Shown: in pieces, positions 17,423-26,183 of the stretch
How the letters are laid out: every line of letters begins with the position of its first letter
Numbering within the stretch: the stretch's first letter is position 1
DNA from: an uncultured Anaerolineales bacterium
GTDB lineage: Bacteria; Chloroflexota; Anaerolineae; Anaerolineales; UBA4823
Direction: 5' to 3'
DNA: 64,000 bases
Assembly (NCBI GenBank): GCA_937928795.1
Contig: CALFWB010000040.1
Location: 1-64,000, forward strand
Made by a program: the position numbers and the translations under genes
The notes under the pieces: model-generated
What the model was told of the DNA's origin: nothing
The model's database searches: none
The model's input: the letters and a program-made list of their open reading frames with translations, nothing else

Positions 17423-19402
17423 ATGACTGAATATACAAAACTCGATCAACTTGTTGCAACAACCTTGCGGATGCTTTCAATTGACGGGGTGCAGAAGGCG
17501 AATTCGGGACATCCTGGCTTGCCACTTGGAGCAGCAGATATTGTGACGGTGCTATGGGGGCACTATCTAAAACACAACCCCGCCGATCCCCGCTGGTTCA
17601 ATCGGGATCGATTCGTCCTTTCGGCGGGTCATGGCTCCATGCTCTTATACTCCCTCTTGCATGTCTTTGGTTACCCGATGCCGTTGGAGGAGTTACAACG
17701 CTTTCGCCAGTGGGAAAGCGCCACGCCAGGGCATCCGGAATATGACCCTGAACGCGGGGTTGAGATGACCACCGGCCCATTAGGACAAGGAATTTCGACC
17801 GCAGTGGGCATTGCCTTAGCTGAACGAATGTTAGCCGCTCGCTTTAATAAGCCCGAATTCCCTCTTATTGACCATTATACGTTTGTTTTGGCATCAGATG
17901 GTGACCTGATGGAGGGGATTTCACATGAGGCTGCATCGCTGGCGGGGCATTGGGGTTTAGGGAAATTGATTGTGTTCTACGATGACAACCGTATCTCGAT
18001 CGATGGCCCCACAGAATTGGCTTTTAGCGATGATGTGCTCACGCGCTTCAAGGGTTATGGCTGGCACACCCAGCGGGCAAATGGGCATAGCTTTGCCTCA
18101 ATTGACAAAGCATTGAGTGCAGCATTGGCAGAAACCCAACGCCCTTCGATTATTGCTTGTCGTACTCACATCGGATATAAAAGCCCAAAGCAGGACGATG
18201 CGGGTGTGCATGGTGCACCTTTGGGTGAGGAAAATGTCCTCAAGACCAAAAAAGCTTTTCGCTGGCCACTCGAACCGGCTTTTTATGTGCCGCCTGAAAT
18301 TCAGCCGTACATTGATCAAGTCAAACAGCGTGGTCAAAAGGCACAGCAGGAGTGGGAATCTTTATGGGCGCGTTATCAGCAGCAGTTTCCTGAGGAAGCA
18401 CAGCAGTTGCAGCGTTTTATGAAGGGAGAGCTGCCCGCAGGTTGGGAAAGAGTGTTGCCTCAATTCCCGGCGGATAAGCCTTTGGCGACCCGCGTTGCTT
18501 CCGGCAAAGTGTTGGAAGCTCTCGCTTCACGCTTAGAGACTTTGGTTGGTGGCTCTGCAGACTTGACGCCCAGCAATAATACCAAACCGAAGGATGCAAA
18601 AATCATTAAACGCGGCGATTTTAGCGGATCCTACATTCACTTTGGCGTCCGCGAACACGGCATGGGGACAATCATGAACGGGTTAGCTTTACATGGCTTT
18701 CGACCCTATGGCGGAACCTTTCTCGTGTTCTCGGATTACATGCGGCCAGCCATTCGTCTGGCTGCTTTGATGGGCTTGCCGGTCATCTATGTCTTCACGC
18801 ATGATAGCATTGGTTTGGGCGAGGATGGACCGACGCACCAGCCGGTTGAACATGCTATGGCCTTGCGAGCAATGCCGAATTTAGTCGTGATTCGCCCGGC
18901 GGATGCCAATGAAACTTCAGTGGCTTGGAAAGTAGCCCTGGAGCGCAAGGAGGGACCGACGGCTCTTTTGCTTACGCGGCAGGGGGTACCTGTTGTAACC
19001 ACCGATGGCAAGGGGCTGGAATGCGGTGCCTATGTTCTTGCTGAAGCTGAGGGCGGAAAGCCCCAAGTTATTCTCTTGGCAACCGGTTCCGAAGTAGCTC
19101 TTGCTGTTGGGGCAAGAGAACAACTAGCAAAAGAAGGGATTGCGGCACGCGTGGTTTCCATGCCCAGTTTTGAGTTGTTTGATCAGCAGCCAAAAGTGTA
19201 CCAAGAAGCGGTGCTACCGGAAAATGTGCCGACGGTAGCGATTGAGGCTGGCGTAAGCCTAGGATGGTACAAATACCTGCCTGCGAGGGCAAGCGTGGTG
19301 AGCTTGGAGCGCTTTGGTGCTTCAGCACCGGATAAAGTTGTTTTTGCTCAACTCGGATTCACGATTGAGCGAGTTATCGAAGAAGCAAAGCGGTTGCTTT
19401 AG
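17423..19402 (+). CDS. tkt: Transketolase
   Basis: 659 residues, full family length. N-terminal thiamine-diphosphate domain with GHPGLPLGAADIV and the binding motif DGDLMEGISHEAASLAGHWGLGKL..DDN. The central pyrimidine-binding domain has REHGMGTIMNGLALHG with the catalytic Glu, and GPTHQPVEH is intact. It is a two-carbon ketol transferase of the pentose phosphate pathway. The gene is on the same strand as transaldolase with a 135-base gap, so co-regulation by the GntR protein is likely. The C-terminus is complete. Confidence 0.95.
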   Translation: MTEYTKLDQLVATTLRMLSIDGVQKANSGHPGLPLGAADIVTVLWGHYLKHNPADPRWFNRDRFVLSAGHGSMLLYSLLHVFGYPMPLEELQRFRQWESATPGHPEYDPERGVEMTTGPLGQGISTAVGIALAERMLAARFNKPEFPLIDHYTFVLASDGDLMEGISHEAASLAGHWGLGKLIVFYDDNRISIDGPTELAFSDDVLTRFKGYGWHTQRANGHSFASIDKALSAALAETQRPSIIACRTHIGYKSPKQDDAGVHGAPLGEENVLKTKKAFRWPLEPAFYVPPEIQPYIDQVKQRGQKAQQEWESLWARYQQQFPEEAQQLQRFMKGELPAGWERVLPQFPADKPLATRVASGKVLEALASRLETLVGGSADLTPSNNTKPKDAKIIKRGDFSGSYIHFGVREHGMGTIMNGLALHGFRPYGGTFLVFSDYMRPAIRLAALMGLPVIYVFTHDSIGLGEDGPTHQPVEHAMALRAMPNLVVIRPADANETSVAWKVALERKEGPTALLLTRQGVPVVTTDGKGLECGAYVLAEAEGGKPQVILLATGSEVALAVGAREQLAKEGIAARVVSMPSFELFDQQPKVYQEAVLPENVPTVAIEAGVSLGWYKYLPARASVVSLERFGASAPDKVVFAQLGFTIERVIEEAKRLL

Positions 19403-19432
19403 CTGAGAGGGCACCTTAACAATCTAAATTTA

Positions 19433-19576
19433 CCTGAGTTCGAGTTAGGAATTCGGATTGTTCATTTCGACCTGCGCAGCGAGGAGAGAACTTCTCGCTT
19501 CGCTCGAAGGGGCCCCCCAAGGGTGTGCTTTGCTTGAAGTGGCATACCAAGATAGTAAGCTTATCCTGAACTCAGG
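19433..19576. repeat. TCATTTCGA-family palindromic repeat, copy 2
   Basis: Bounded by CCTGAGTTCGAG and CTGAACTCAGG, an inverted pair. It contains TTCATTTCGACCTGCGCAGCGAGGAG and a reverse-complement-like CTTCTCGCTTCGCTCGAAG. Related copies lie at 14989, 32195, 38361 and 48643. Non-coding. Confidence 0.6.
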
Positions 19577-19589
19577 TTAACCTAATGAG

Positions 19590-19800
19590 CAATCGGGGAG
19601 TCTCTCTTAATCGGTAGCCTGTCCGGTTCGGAGGAGGAGCAGCGCGGATTACATTACGCCAATTCTCAGACCGGTGGTGAAGATGGGCGGAATCGCCTAA
19701 TCTGTTTGGGAAGGAGGTGGTCGAAGGAGGCTGATTGTTGATTTTCCTGGTTTGGGTACTGAAGACTTAATTATTCTAAATCATTCTAACTTAAGGAGTA
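19590..19800 (+). promoter_or_regulatory. Possible structured leader of the permease gene
   Basis: About 200 bases without a gene, rich in short stems: AGATGGGCGGAATCGCCTAATCT folds as a hairpin with GGCG/CGCC, and CCGGT/ACCGG can pair across 19630-19670. A GGGAAGGAGG tract follows about 90 bases before the start codon. No riboswitch class recognised. Confidence 0.3.
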
Positions 19801-19806
19801 CCTACG

Positions 19807-21483
19807 ATGGCTGATCAAAAAAGCAAATCCAGAGAAGAGATCATTAAGCAAGACGTAAAAGACCTGCACCGTTTGGGCTATGCCCAACAACTGTTCCGCG
19901 AAATGGGGGGATTTTCGAACTTCGCTATTTCATTTTCGATTATTTCTATCTTGACCGGGGCCATGATCCTTTACGGATATGGCTTGAGATTCGCCGGCCC
20001 AATTATCAACACGGTGGGTTGGCCGGTTGTTGCCCTTTTCACCCTCACCGTAGCAGCCTCTATGGCGGAGTTGGCTTCTGCCTACCCAACTGCTGGTGGT
20101 TTGTATTATTGGGCACACCGTTTGGGCGGTAAGCGATGGGCATGGGTTACAGCTTGGCTGAACATGCTGGGGCAGATTACGATCACGGCCGGCATCGATA
20201 TTGCTGCTTCGATTTATATTGTGGGAATGGTCGTAAGAATGCTCGGTATCCCAGCCGATGCTCCGGTACCTCTTTTTGGAACGGCCAACTCCTGGGGCTT
20301 CTACCTGTTCGTGATGGTCATCATCATGATCCCGCAGATTCTCATCAATGCCTTTGGGATTCGGCTGACGGCTCTCCTCAACGATTTTAGTGTGTATTGG
20401 CATATTGGTGGTGTGGCGATCATTGCTATCCTGTTATTCTTCTTTGGCAAGACCCACCAACCCTTCTCCTTTGGTTTCACCACTGTGACAACCGTTAATC
20501 CACTGGATGCCTCCTCGGCAGAGTTCCCGGATGGGACAGTAGCTCCAGCGTTGGTGGTTGGGAATCTGGTATTGCATTCACCGCTTTTCAATCTTATTCC
20601 CGGCTTAGAAAACCTTTATCGGGCTGCACCGTTTGCTCTGGTGTTCGTGCTTGCCTTCCTTCAGGCGCAGTGGACCTTCACCGGTTATGATGCTTCGGCG
20701 CACGTGGCTGAGGAGACGGTGATGGCGCGCTTGAACAGCGCTTGGGGTGTCTTCCTCTCCGTTGCGGTCTCGGCGGTGGTTGGCTATGTCATCCTACTCG
20801 CATTAACCTACTCGATCCCAGACATTGCCGCAACAGCAACCGATGACTACCCGGTGCTGTACATCGCCTATTCGAATTTGAGCAAGTTCTTTGCAGACAT
20901 CATTGCCATCATTGTTGCCGGTGGCATGTGGTTGTGCGGTTTATCCTCGATTACAAGTATGAGCCGCATGTGGTTTGCTTTTGCTCGCGATGACGGAATG
21001 CCCGGCTCGAGCATTATTAAGCAAATTCATCCCAAGTACCGCACGCCAGTTAACTCCATTTTGATCACTTGTGTGATTGCCTTCCTCCTAACTGTCTATT
21101 CAGCCGCCTACTATGTCGTGACTTCGATTAGCACCATTGCCTTGTATCTTGCCTATGGTATCCCAATTTACCTAAACTGGCGCAACAAACGCAAGAAAGA
21201 AGGTGAATATACCACACCGGAAACGGCACCATGGAACCTAGGTAAATGGGGCCCCTTCATCAACATTATCGCCTTCATTTGGATCGGTTTCATCACCATT
21301 CTGTTTATCCTGCCACCGAATGAGCTAACGTTGTGGACAATGGTGGCATTGGGTATCTTCATGGTGATCTATTGGCAACTCGGTCCAAAACACTGGTTCG
21401 AGGGACCCAAGAAAGCCTCCGAGGAAGAACTGCGGAGAATCGAAGAGGAGCTGGAAAAAATTATTGCCCGCGGGGATGATTAA
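19807..21483 (+). CDS. APC-superfamily permease (amino acid/choline transporter type)
   Basis: 558 residues with about 12 membrane segments. The opening LHRLGYAQQLFREMGGFSNFAISFSIISILTG and AELASAYPTAGGLYYWAHRLGG match the amino acid/choline transporter branch of the APC superfamily, as does FTGYDASAHVAEET in the middle. A charged helical tail rich in Glu closes the protein. ATG follows AAGGAG. The next gene is a choline-kinase-like phosphotransferase, suggesting the cargo is an amino alcohol or related amine; this is inference. Own leader upstream. Confidence 0.87.
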   Translation: MADQKSKSREEIIKQDVKDLHRLGYAQQLFREMGGFSNFAISFSIISILTGAMILYGYGLRFAGPIINTVGWPVVALFTLTVAASMAELASAYPTAGGLYYWAHRLGGKRWAWVTAWLNMLGQITITAGIDIAASIYIVGMVVRMLGIPADAPVPLFGTANSWGFYLFVMVIIMIPQILINAFGIRLTALLNDFSVYWHIGGVAIIAILLFFFGKTHQPFSFGFTTVTTVNPLDASSAEFPDGTVAPALVVGNLVLHSPLFNLIPGLENLYRAAPFALVFVLAFLQAQWTFTGYDASAHVAEETVMARLNSAWGVFLSVAVSAVVGYVILLALTYSIPDIAATATDDYPVLYIAYSNLSKFFADIIAIIVAGGMWLCGLSSITSMSRMWFAFARDDGMPGSSIIKQIHPKYRTPVNSILITCVIAFLLTVYSAAYYVVTSISTIALYLAYGIPIYLNWRNKRKKEGEYTTPETAPWNLGKWGPFINIIAFIWIGFITILFILPPNELTLWTMVALGIFMVIYWQLGPKHWFEGPKKASEEELRRIEEELEKIIARGDD

Positions 21484-21500
21484 TCTCGATTACATGAAAA

Positions 21501-21521
21501 GGGCAGGCTTTATGCCTGCCC
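21501..21521 (+). terminator. Hairpin between permease and kinase genes
   Basis: GGGCAGGC-TTTAT-GCCTGCCC, 8 perfect pairs. It lacks a T-run, so it may be a 3' stabiliser or partial terminator that lowers kinase expression relative to the permease. Confidence 0.5.
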
Positions 21522-21550
21522 CATAATCCTAGACGGACTTGGAGGAAACG

Positions 21551-22477
21551 ATGACACTCACACTTGAAGAAGCCATTCAGCGTGTCCCGTTTTTGCGAGA
21601 TGCAAAGGAAATCAAGACGACAGTTTTGAAAGGCGGCATTACCAATAATAACTACCGCATCGATGCAGATGGAAAATCCTATATGCTGCGCATCACCGGC
21701 GAAAACACCGATTTGTTAGGCATTCGTCGCGATGTGGAATATGCCTCCAACAAAGCAGCCGGTCTTTTGGGCATAGCTCCGGAAGTTTTGTATTTCATCG
21801 AGCCAGAAGGGTATTTGGTTACCCGATTCATCAAGGGGAAAACCATTCCTCCGGAAGAAATGAATAAGGAGTATAACATACGCCGTGTGGCGCGCAAGTT
21901 GCGTCTCTACCACCGCAACGCCCCGCCGGTGGATGGCGAATTCAATGTCTTTCGGCGGGTGGAGTGGCTGACCAAAGTTTCGAAGGAACATGGTAGCAAG
22001 TTCCCCTTCGATTTCGATTGGATTATGCAGAAGATGCGCGAGGTCGAGGAAGCCTTGCTAAAGGACCCCTATATTCCCACGCCTTGTCACGATGACCTTT
22101 TGAACCTGAACTTTTTGGATGAAGACGTGCCGGGCGAGAAGGGCGAACTGAAAATCTTGGACTGGGAATATGCTGGCATGGGTGACATTTTCTTCGACTT
22201 GGGCAACTTCTGCCATCATCATCGCTTCAATGATGACCAGGTACGTATTTTGCTCCAAGAGTACTTTGGCGAGGTCACACCGAAAAATTTTGCGCGCACC
22301 AAGTTAATGTGGTGCATGTCCGAAATCCACGAAGCAATGTGGGGAACCACCCAGACGGGCATCTCCAAATTGGATGAAGACTTCCAAGGCTATGCCGATT
22401 TATGGTTTGGCCGCTTCCGTGAAGACATCACCGATTACCGCTATGAACAATGGCTAAAAGACGTTGCGGCGAAGTAA
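21551..22477 (+). CDS. Choline/ethanolamine kinase-like phosphotransferase
   Basis: 308 residues of the aminoglycoside/choline kinase fold. KGGITNNNYRI is the nucleotide loop, MLRITGENTDLLGIRRDVE contains the ATP-contact region, PCHDDLLNLNFL is the catalytic Brenner motif with the Asp base, and ILDWEYAGMGDIFFDLGNF the metal-binding DWE motif, as in choline kinases. ATG 21551 has GGAGG five bases upstream. It probably phosphorylates a hydroxylated amine brought in by the adjacent permease. Substrate not determined; a methylthioribose-kinase-like role is less likely given its length. Confidence 0.85.
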   Translation: MTLTLEEAIQRVPFLRDAKEIKTTVLKGGITNNNYRIDADGKSYMLRITGENTDLLGIRRDVEYASNKAAGLLGIAPEVLYFIEPEGYLVTRFIKGKTIPPEEMNKEYNIRRVARKLRLYHRNAPPVDGEFNVFRRVEWLTKVSKEHGSKFPFDFDWIMQKMREVEEALLKDPYIPTPCHDDLLNLNFLDEDVPGEKGELKILDWEYAGMGDIFFDLGNFCHHHRFNDDQVRILLQEYFGEVTPKNFARTKLMWCMSEIHEAMWGTTQTGISKLDEDFQGYADLWFGRFREDITDYRYEQWLKDVAAK

Positions 22478-22509
22478 GGGGCTTGCTGATTGGTTAGGTA
22501 CGGTGAAAG

Positions 22510-22537
22510 GTAGGACAACTCGCTCGAGTTGTCCTAC
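22510..22537. repeat. Solo palindrome core of the 78-bp element
   Basis: GTAGGACAACTC-GCTC-GAGTTGTCCTAC, perfect 12-bp arms, identical to the core of the MITE-like element but without its ends. It sits just before the promoter of the aminotransferase gene and may terminate or insulate. Confidence 0.6.
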
Positions 22538-22553
22538 CCTCTCCCGTTTGGAG

Positions 22554-22559
22554 TATAAT
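22554..22559 (+). promoter_or_regulatory. Likely -10 element for the aminotransferase gene
   Basis: TATAAT 36 bases before the start codon. The only -35-like sequence, TTGTCC in the palindrome above, is 19 bases away, so the full promoter is uncertain. Confidence 0.4.
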
Positions 22560-22595
22560 CGCTGTTTGTGAATATTATTACGAAAAGGAGTTGCT

Positions 22596-23702
22596 ATGTC
22601 CCCAGTTGAAGATTACTTTGTCCCGTGGATCAAAGGTGTGCCGATGTATATTTCCGAGCACATCGAGCTTGCCTGGCGGAATCCGAGTTTAGCCCGCATG
22701 ATGTCCAACGAAAACCCCCTGCCACCTTCCGAGAATGTTTTAGCCGCCATTGAAAAATATGCTCGCGTTGCCAATCGCTACATGGATCAAGGTCTTTTGG
22801 TGCGCAGCAAGATCGCCGAACTCAATGGGTTGCCCGGACCAGAAAACGTTCTGTTGGGCAACGGCTCATCAGAGATCTTTGATATGGTGTTTCGCTCGTT
22901 CGTTGCTCCGGGTGAAGAGGTGATCCAGCAGACTCCCTGCTTTGGAATTTACAAGCTGCGCTGCACCGTGGTTGGTGGTAAATTGGTTTCGACCAAGATG
23001 GTCTATAAGGATAAACAGATTTTGTTTGATGCTGACGCCATTCTAAATGCAATTACCCCCAAGACAAAGATCATTGTAGTTGCACATCCCAACAATCCAA
23101 CCGGCAACTTTATGGACGAGAAGGATATTGTGCGCATCGCCGAGACAGGGATTCCCTTCATCGTCGATGAGGCTTACATTGAGTACTCAGGCATGAACCT
23201 CGAGCGCTCCATGGTCAAATTGGTAAAGGATTATAAGAACGTCATTATCTCCCGCACGCTCTCCAAAGCCTATGGCTTAGCCGGCTTGCGTTTTGGTTAT
23301 GCATTGGGTGATCGCGATGTAATTATGCAAATTGCAGCGACCCTAATCCCTTGGAACGTCAGCACGATTGCCATGTGGGCCGCTTTAGCGGCTTTGGAAG
23401 ACCGTGAAGCCCTGCGCCAACGCGTAGAATTTAACCGCCGGGAAATTGAATTTTACAAACAATCTTTGGCTGATATTCCCGGCTTAACCGTTTATGATTC
23501 CTATGGAAACTATATGCTCTTTGACGGCACCGATACCGGAAAACCGGGCAAAGAGATGATCAAGTACGCCGAGCAACACGGGATCATCTTGCGCGGCCAG
23601 GAGGATATCTTTGGGCGCAATGGTTGGTGGCGTGTGACCATCGGCACGCACGAGGAAAACGAGAAGCTTGTGCGTTTAGCCCACGAATTCTACGCCCAAT
23701 AA
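22596..23702 (+). CDS. Class I/II PLP aminotransferase, HisC-like
   Basis: 368 residues. The fold-type I motifs are intact: GNGSSEIFDMVFRSF, VVAHPNNPTGNFM with the Asn that contacts PLP, FIVDEAYIEYSG with the Asp, and SRTLSKAYGLAGLRFGYALG with the PLP-binding Lys. This is the histidinol-phosphate aminotransferase subgroup, whose members act on phosphorylated amino alcohols as well as aromatic substrates. ATG has AAAAGGAG 6 bases upstream. No other histidine biosynthesis gene is near. The kinase immediately upstream makes a phosphorylated amine a likely substrate. Confidence 0.86.
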   Translation: MSPVEDYFVPWIKGVPMYISEHIELAWRNPSLARMMSNENPLPPSENVLAAIEKYARVANRYMDQGLLVRSKIAELNGLPGPENVLLGNGSSEIFDMVFRSFVAPGEEVIQQTPCFGIYKLRCTVVGGKLVSTKMVYKDKQILFDADAILNAITPKTKIIVVAHPNNPTGNFMDEKDIVRIAETGIPFIVDEAYIEYSGMNLERSMVKLVKDYKNVIISRTLSKAYGLAGLRFGYALGDRDVIMQIAATLIPWNVSTIAMWAALAALEDREALRQRVEFNRREIEFYKQSLADIPGLTVYDSYGNYMLFDGTDTGKPGKEMIKYAEQHGIILRGQEDIFGRNGWWRVTIGTHEENEKLVRLAHEFYAQ

Positions 23703-23729
23703 ATTTACCAATATCGCTCCCCGTTTTTT

Positions 23730-23779
23730 CCCTCACCCCACTCCCTCTTTCTCCTTTGAGAAGAAGGCTGGGGTGAGGG
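23730..23779. terminator. Convergent palindrome (CCCTCACCCCA repeat)
   Basis: CCCTCACCCCA and TGGGGTGAGGG are perfect 11-bp arms flanking a smaller internal stem. It lies between convergent genes and can serve both. The sequence type is a common intergenic palindrome. Confidence 0.6.
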
Positions 23780-23792
23780 CGCTTAAGGGGAA

Positions 23793-24212
23793 TTATTCAC
23801 CGATGATTTTGATTAAAACCCGTTTGCGTCGCCGACCGTCAAACTCCCCATAGAAAATTTGCTCCCACGGACCAAAGTCTAGCTTTCCGTTGGTGACCGC
23901 AACAACCACCTCGCGCCCCATGACTTGGCGTTTGAGATGAGCATCGGCGTTATCCTCTCCCGTGCGGTTGTGCAGATATTGAGCCACCGGCTCATGAGGG
24001 GCGAGTTGTTCCAACCAACGTTCATAGTCTTGATGAAGTCCAGGCTCGTCATCATTGATAAAAACCGAAGCCGTGATATGCATAGCATTGACCAAGACCA
24101 AACCCTCTCGAATACCGCTTTCGCGCAAAGCTTCTTCGACTTGAGGAGTAATATTGATGAAGCCGCGCCGACTCGGCACGTTAAACCATAGCTCCTTGCG
24201 ATAAGATTTCAT
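23793..24212 (-). CDS. YjbQ-family protein (UPF0047)
   Basis: 139 residues spanning the whole family. [32 protein letters not shown] and [18 protein letters not shown] hold the conserved His/Asp/Glu cluster. Some members show weak thiamine-phosphate synthase activity in vitro; the physiological role is unclear. Its start overlaps the end of the next upstream gene by 4 bases (ATGA), so the two are translationally coupled. Confidence 0.92.
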   Translation of the reverse strand: MKSYRKELWFNVPSRRGFINITPQVEEALRESGIREGLVLVNAMHITASVFINDDEPGLHQDYERWLEQLAPHEPVAQYLHNRTGEDNADAHLKRQVMGREVVVAVTNGKLDFGPWEQIFYGEFDGRRRKRVLIKIIGE

Positions 24213-24670
24213 GGTTGGCTTTTCCTTTCTACTGGGTATAGGATCTCAGCGATGGTTTCGACAGCGAAAGCTACATATTGCGGACATTGATTTTGAAAAA
24301 CACCGCTCTCTTTGGCTGCATGATGCTTTTGGGGCGTATCCAATTCTCGGTTGATCAGGAAGCGGCAGTGTTGCTCGCCAAAACGGCTCCGAAAGCTTTC
24401 AATGAAGTTTTGTCCCAATTGGTACAGACGATCTTTTCTCTCATTGTCTGTAGGGTCATAAGTAGCCAAACAGAGCCCTAATGCCATCAAGCCCCCACTG
24501 ATGGCGCCGCATAATTCACCACTCCGGGCGATCCCGCCGCCAAAGAGGGCAGCGATCTGACGCGCCGTCTCTAGGTCTAAGCCGTATTCAGTGGCAAAGA
24601 CTGTAAACACCGACTGGGCACAGTTATAACCCTGAGAAAAGCGCTGTAAGGCAATTTCAGTTCGGTTCAT
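24209..24670 (-). CDS. C_GCAxxG_C_C family redox-type protein
   Basis: 153 residues. Conserved cysteines are present in the family pattern: [24 protein letters not shown], and two later Cys in EQHCRFLI and QNQCPQYV. Family members are thought to bind metal or act in redox reactions, without a proven activity. It heads a two-gene operon with yjbQ, transcribed divergently from the acyltransferase. Confidence 0.88.
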   Translation of the reverse strand: MNRTEIALQRFSQGYNCAQSVFTVFATEYGLDLETARQIAALFGGGIARSGELCGAISGGLMALGLCLATYDPTDNERKDRLYQLGQNFIESFRSRFGEQHCRFLINRELDTPQKHHAAKESGVFQNQCPQYVAFAVETIAEILYPVERKSQP

Positions 24671-24750
24671 CTGAGGTTGTTTACTCCATGCTAAGGGGCA
24701 ACTAGGCGAGAGTTTCCTTGGACCTTCCGTTCATCAAGTTGCAGCGTTTA

Positions 24751-24772
24751 TGCTATACTTTCTATCGCCGTG
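24751..24772 (+). promoter_or_regulatory. Extended -10 promoter giving a leaderless start
   Basis: TGCTATACT is an extended -10, with its last base only 10 bases before the GTG start of the acyltransferase. There is no Shine-Dalgarno, so the mRNA probably starts at or a few bases before the start codon. Confidence 0.5.
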
Positions 24773-25687
24773 AGTAATCCAGATTTACATCAGGCAATTC
24801 TCACAGAATTTTACCATCTTATAGGCATTACCAACCAGACGTGGTTGCAGCGAGCAGTTGCGCGCTTGATGGCAAAGCCACTTGACCGATTCATTGGCAT
24901 TGCTTTGCAGTTTGATGCCTTAGTTGAGAAAGAAGGCTTTACAACTGCTGCCCGTTGGGCGTTGCCTCGTTTTGTGCAAGGGTTGTATGTGCGCGGTCTA
25001 GAGAAAATTCCGCGCAGAGGTCCGTTATTGATTGCTGGCAACCATCCAGGCGCAATCGACTCTTTGTTGATATCGGCTTGCCTGCCGCGAGACGATTTGC
25101 GAATTTTAGCTTCGGGGTTAGATTTTTTGCGTCGATTGCCCTCTCTGCAACGTTATTTGATTTTTATTCCTCGCCAGGGCAGTGGCCGAGCCTGGGCAGC
25201 CCGTGAAGCCATCCGTCACCTCGAAGCTGGTGGCGCCTTGCTGATCTTTCCGAGTGGTGGGGTGGATCCAGACCCAGCCTTTCTTTCCGAGGCTCGTCTT
25301 TACTTGGAAACTTGGTCGGAGAGCCTTGCCCTTTTCATAAGTCGTGTTCCTCAAACCATGCTCCAAACGGTCATTTGTAGTCATGTCCTCATTGAGCGTT
25401 ATTTTCGTCATCCCATTACCCGTTTGGGGAAATCTCTACGCCAGCGGTTGGTGATTTCTGAATACATCCAGATGGCAAACCAACTGGTGCGCAAAAAAAG
25501 GGAACGCTGGTTACCTTACCTTTCGTTTGGGGATGCTTTGCAAGGAGAGGAATTCAGCGAGTGTGAGGCAGAGACGGTGGTCAGGAAGATTGTGCTTTAC
25601 GCCCAGCGACTCCTAGAGGAACATCTTTGCCATCAGGGTCGGTTTACGCTGTTACCGTCCACCAAATTCTCTTTCCCCTATTGTTAA
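24770..25687 (+). CDS. PlsC-like phospholipid acyltransferase
   Basis: 305 residues. Acyltransferase block I appears as AGNHPGAIDSLLIS (the H-x4-D catalytic pair; here N-H-P-G-A-I-D), followed by FIPRQGSGRAW, and LLIFPSGGVDPD for block III. It probably acylates a glycerol phosphate or related lipid at the membrane. A helical N-terminal extension of about 80 residues precedes the domain. GTG start without a ribosome site; see the promoter entry. Confidence 0.78.
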   Translation: MSNPDLHQAILTEFYHLIGITNQTWLQRAVARLMAKPLDRFIGIALQFDALVEKEGFTTAARWALPRFVQGLYVRGLEKIPRRGPLLIAGNHPGAIDSLLISACLPRDDLRILASGLDFLRRLPSLQRYLIFIPRQGSGRAWAAREAIRHLEAGGALLIFPSGGVDPDPAFLSEARLYLETWSESLALFISRVPQTMLQTVICSHVLIERYFRHPITRLGKSLRQRLVISEYIQMANQLVRKKRERWLPYLSFGDALQGEEFSECEAETVVRKIVLYAQRLLEEHLCHQGRFTLLPSTKFSFPYC

Positions 25688-26005
25688 TCTGCTTCGCCAA
25701 GTAACGATGGCATTGTGTGGAAACTTTAAGGCGATTTTTGGCGAGGGGTTTGGGATAGGGCTCACTTGCGCCGATTTTCCGTTTTTCCTCACCCTCCGAG
25801 CGGCTCAGGGCAACACCCTTTGGTGCGCGCATCGGGAGAGAAACAGGGATTGAGGGAAACATTCTTCAAAACCGCTCACCGTTGTTCCCCTAACAAGCGA
25901 AATTGTCTGAGTGAGTTGCCAATCTATGGGGTGTGCCTGTTCGACAAGTGTCTCCCGAATTTTGGTGATTTCAAATTTGGAATTAACAACCAGCTACTAA
26001 GTTTA
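25688..26005. other. Non-coding spacer
   Basis: About 320 bases with no convincing gene on either strand. The 98-residue ORF-track entry here has no recognisable features and runs through the promoter of the next gene. Confidence 0.5.
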
Positions 26006-26046
26006 TTGAATAATAATCTACATTATGGTATAATAACTACGTTATT
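26006..26046 (+). promoter_or_regulatory. Promoter and operator of the Na/Pi cotransporter gene
   Basis: TTGAAT (26006), 17 bases, TATAAT (26029) with a TGG extended -10. AATAAC-TAC-GTTATT (26032-26046) is an inverted repeat over the start site. GTTAATA copies follow at about 26050 and 26073, a motif also repeated in front of the universal stress gene. Confidence 0.6.
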
Positions 26047-26183
26047 GTATGTTAATAATTAATCTCGGGTGTTAATAGTTCACTACATAAGAGCGTGCCA
26101 CAAAATCAACGACGCGCCTTGTGTCAATCAATGTGGAACGATCCATCTTAAACCAATAAATTTTGCTAAAAGGAGTGCTTTCT

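Noticed and set aside
19590-19800. T-box-like sequence GGGCGGAATCGCC upstream of a permease
   Set aside because: It resembles the T-box core GGGTGGNACCGCG, but has CGG in place of the TGG that must pair with the tRNA end, and no stem I features or specifier were seen.
25766-26062. 98-residue ORF in the spacer before the Na/Pi gene
   Set aside because: No recognisable features, runs through the promoter, and has no ribosome site.
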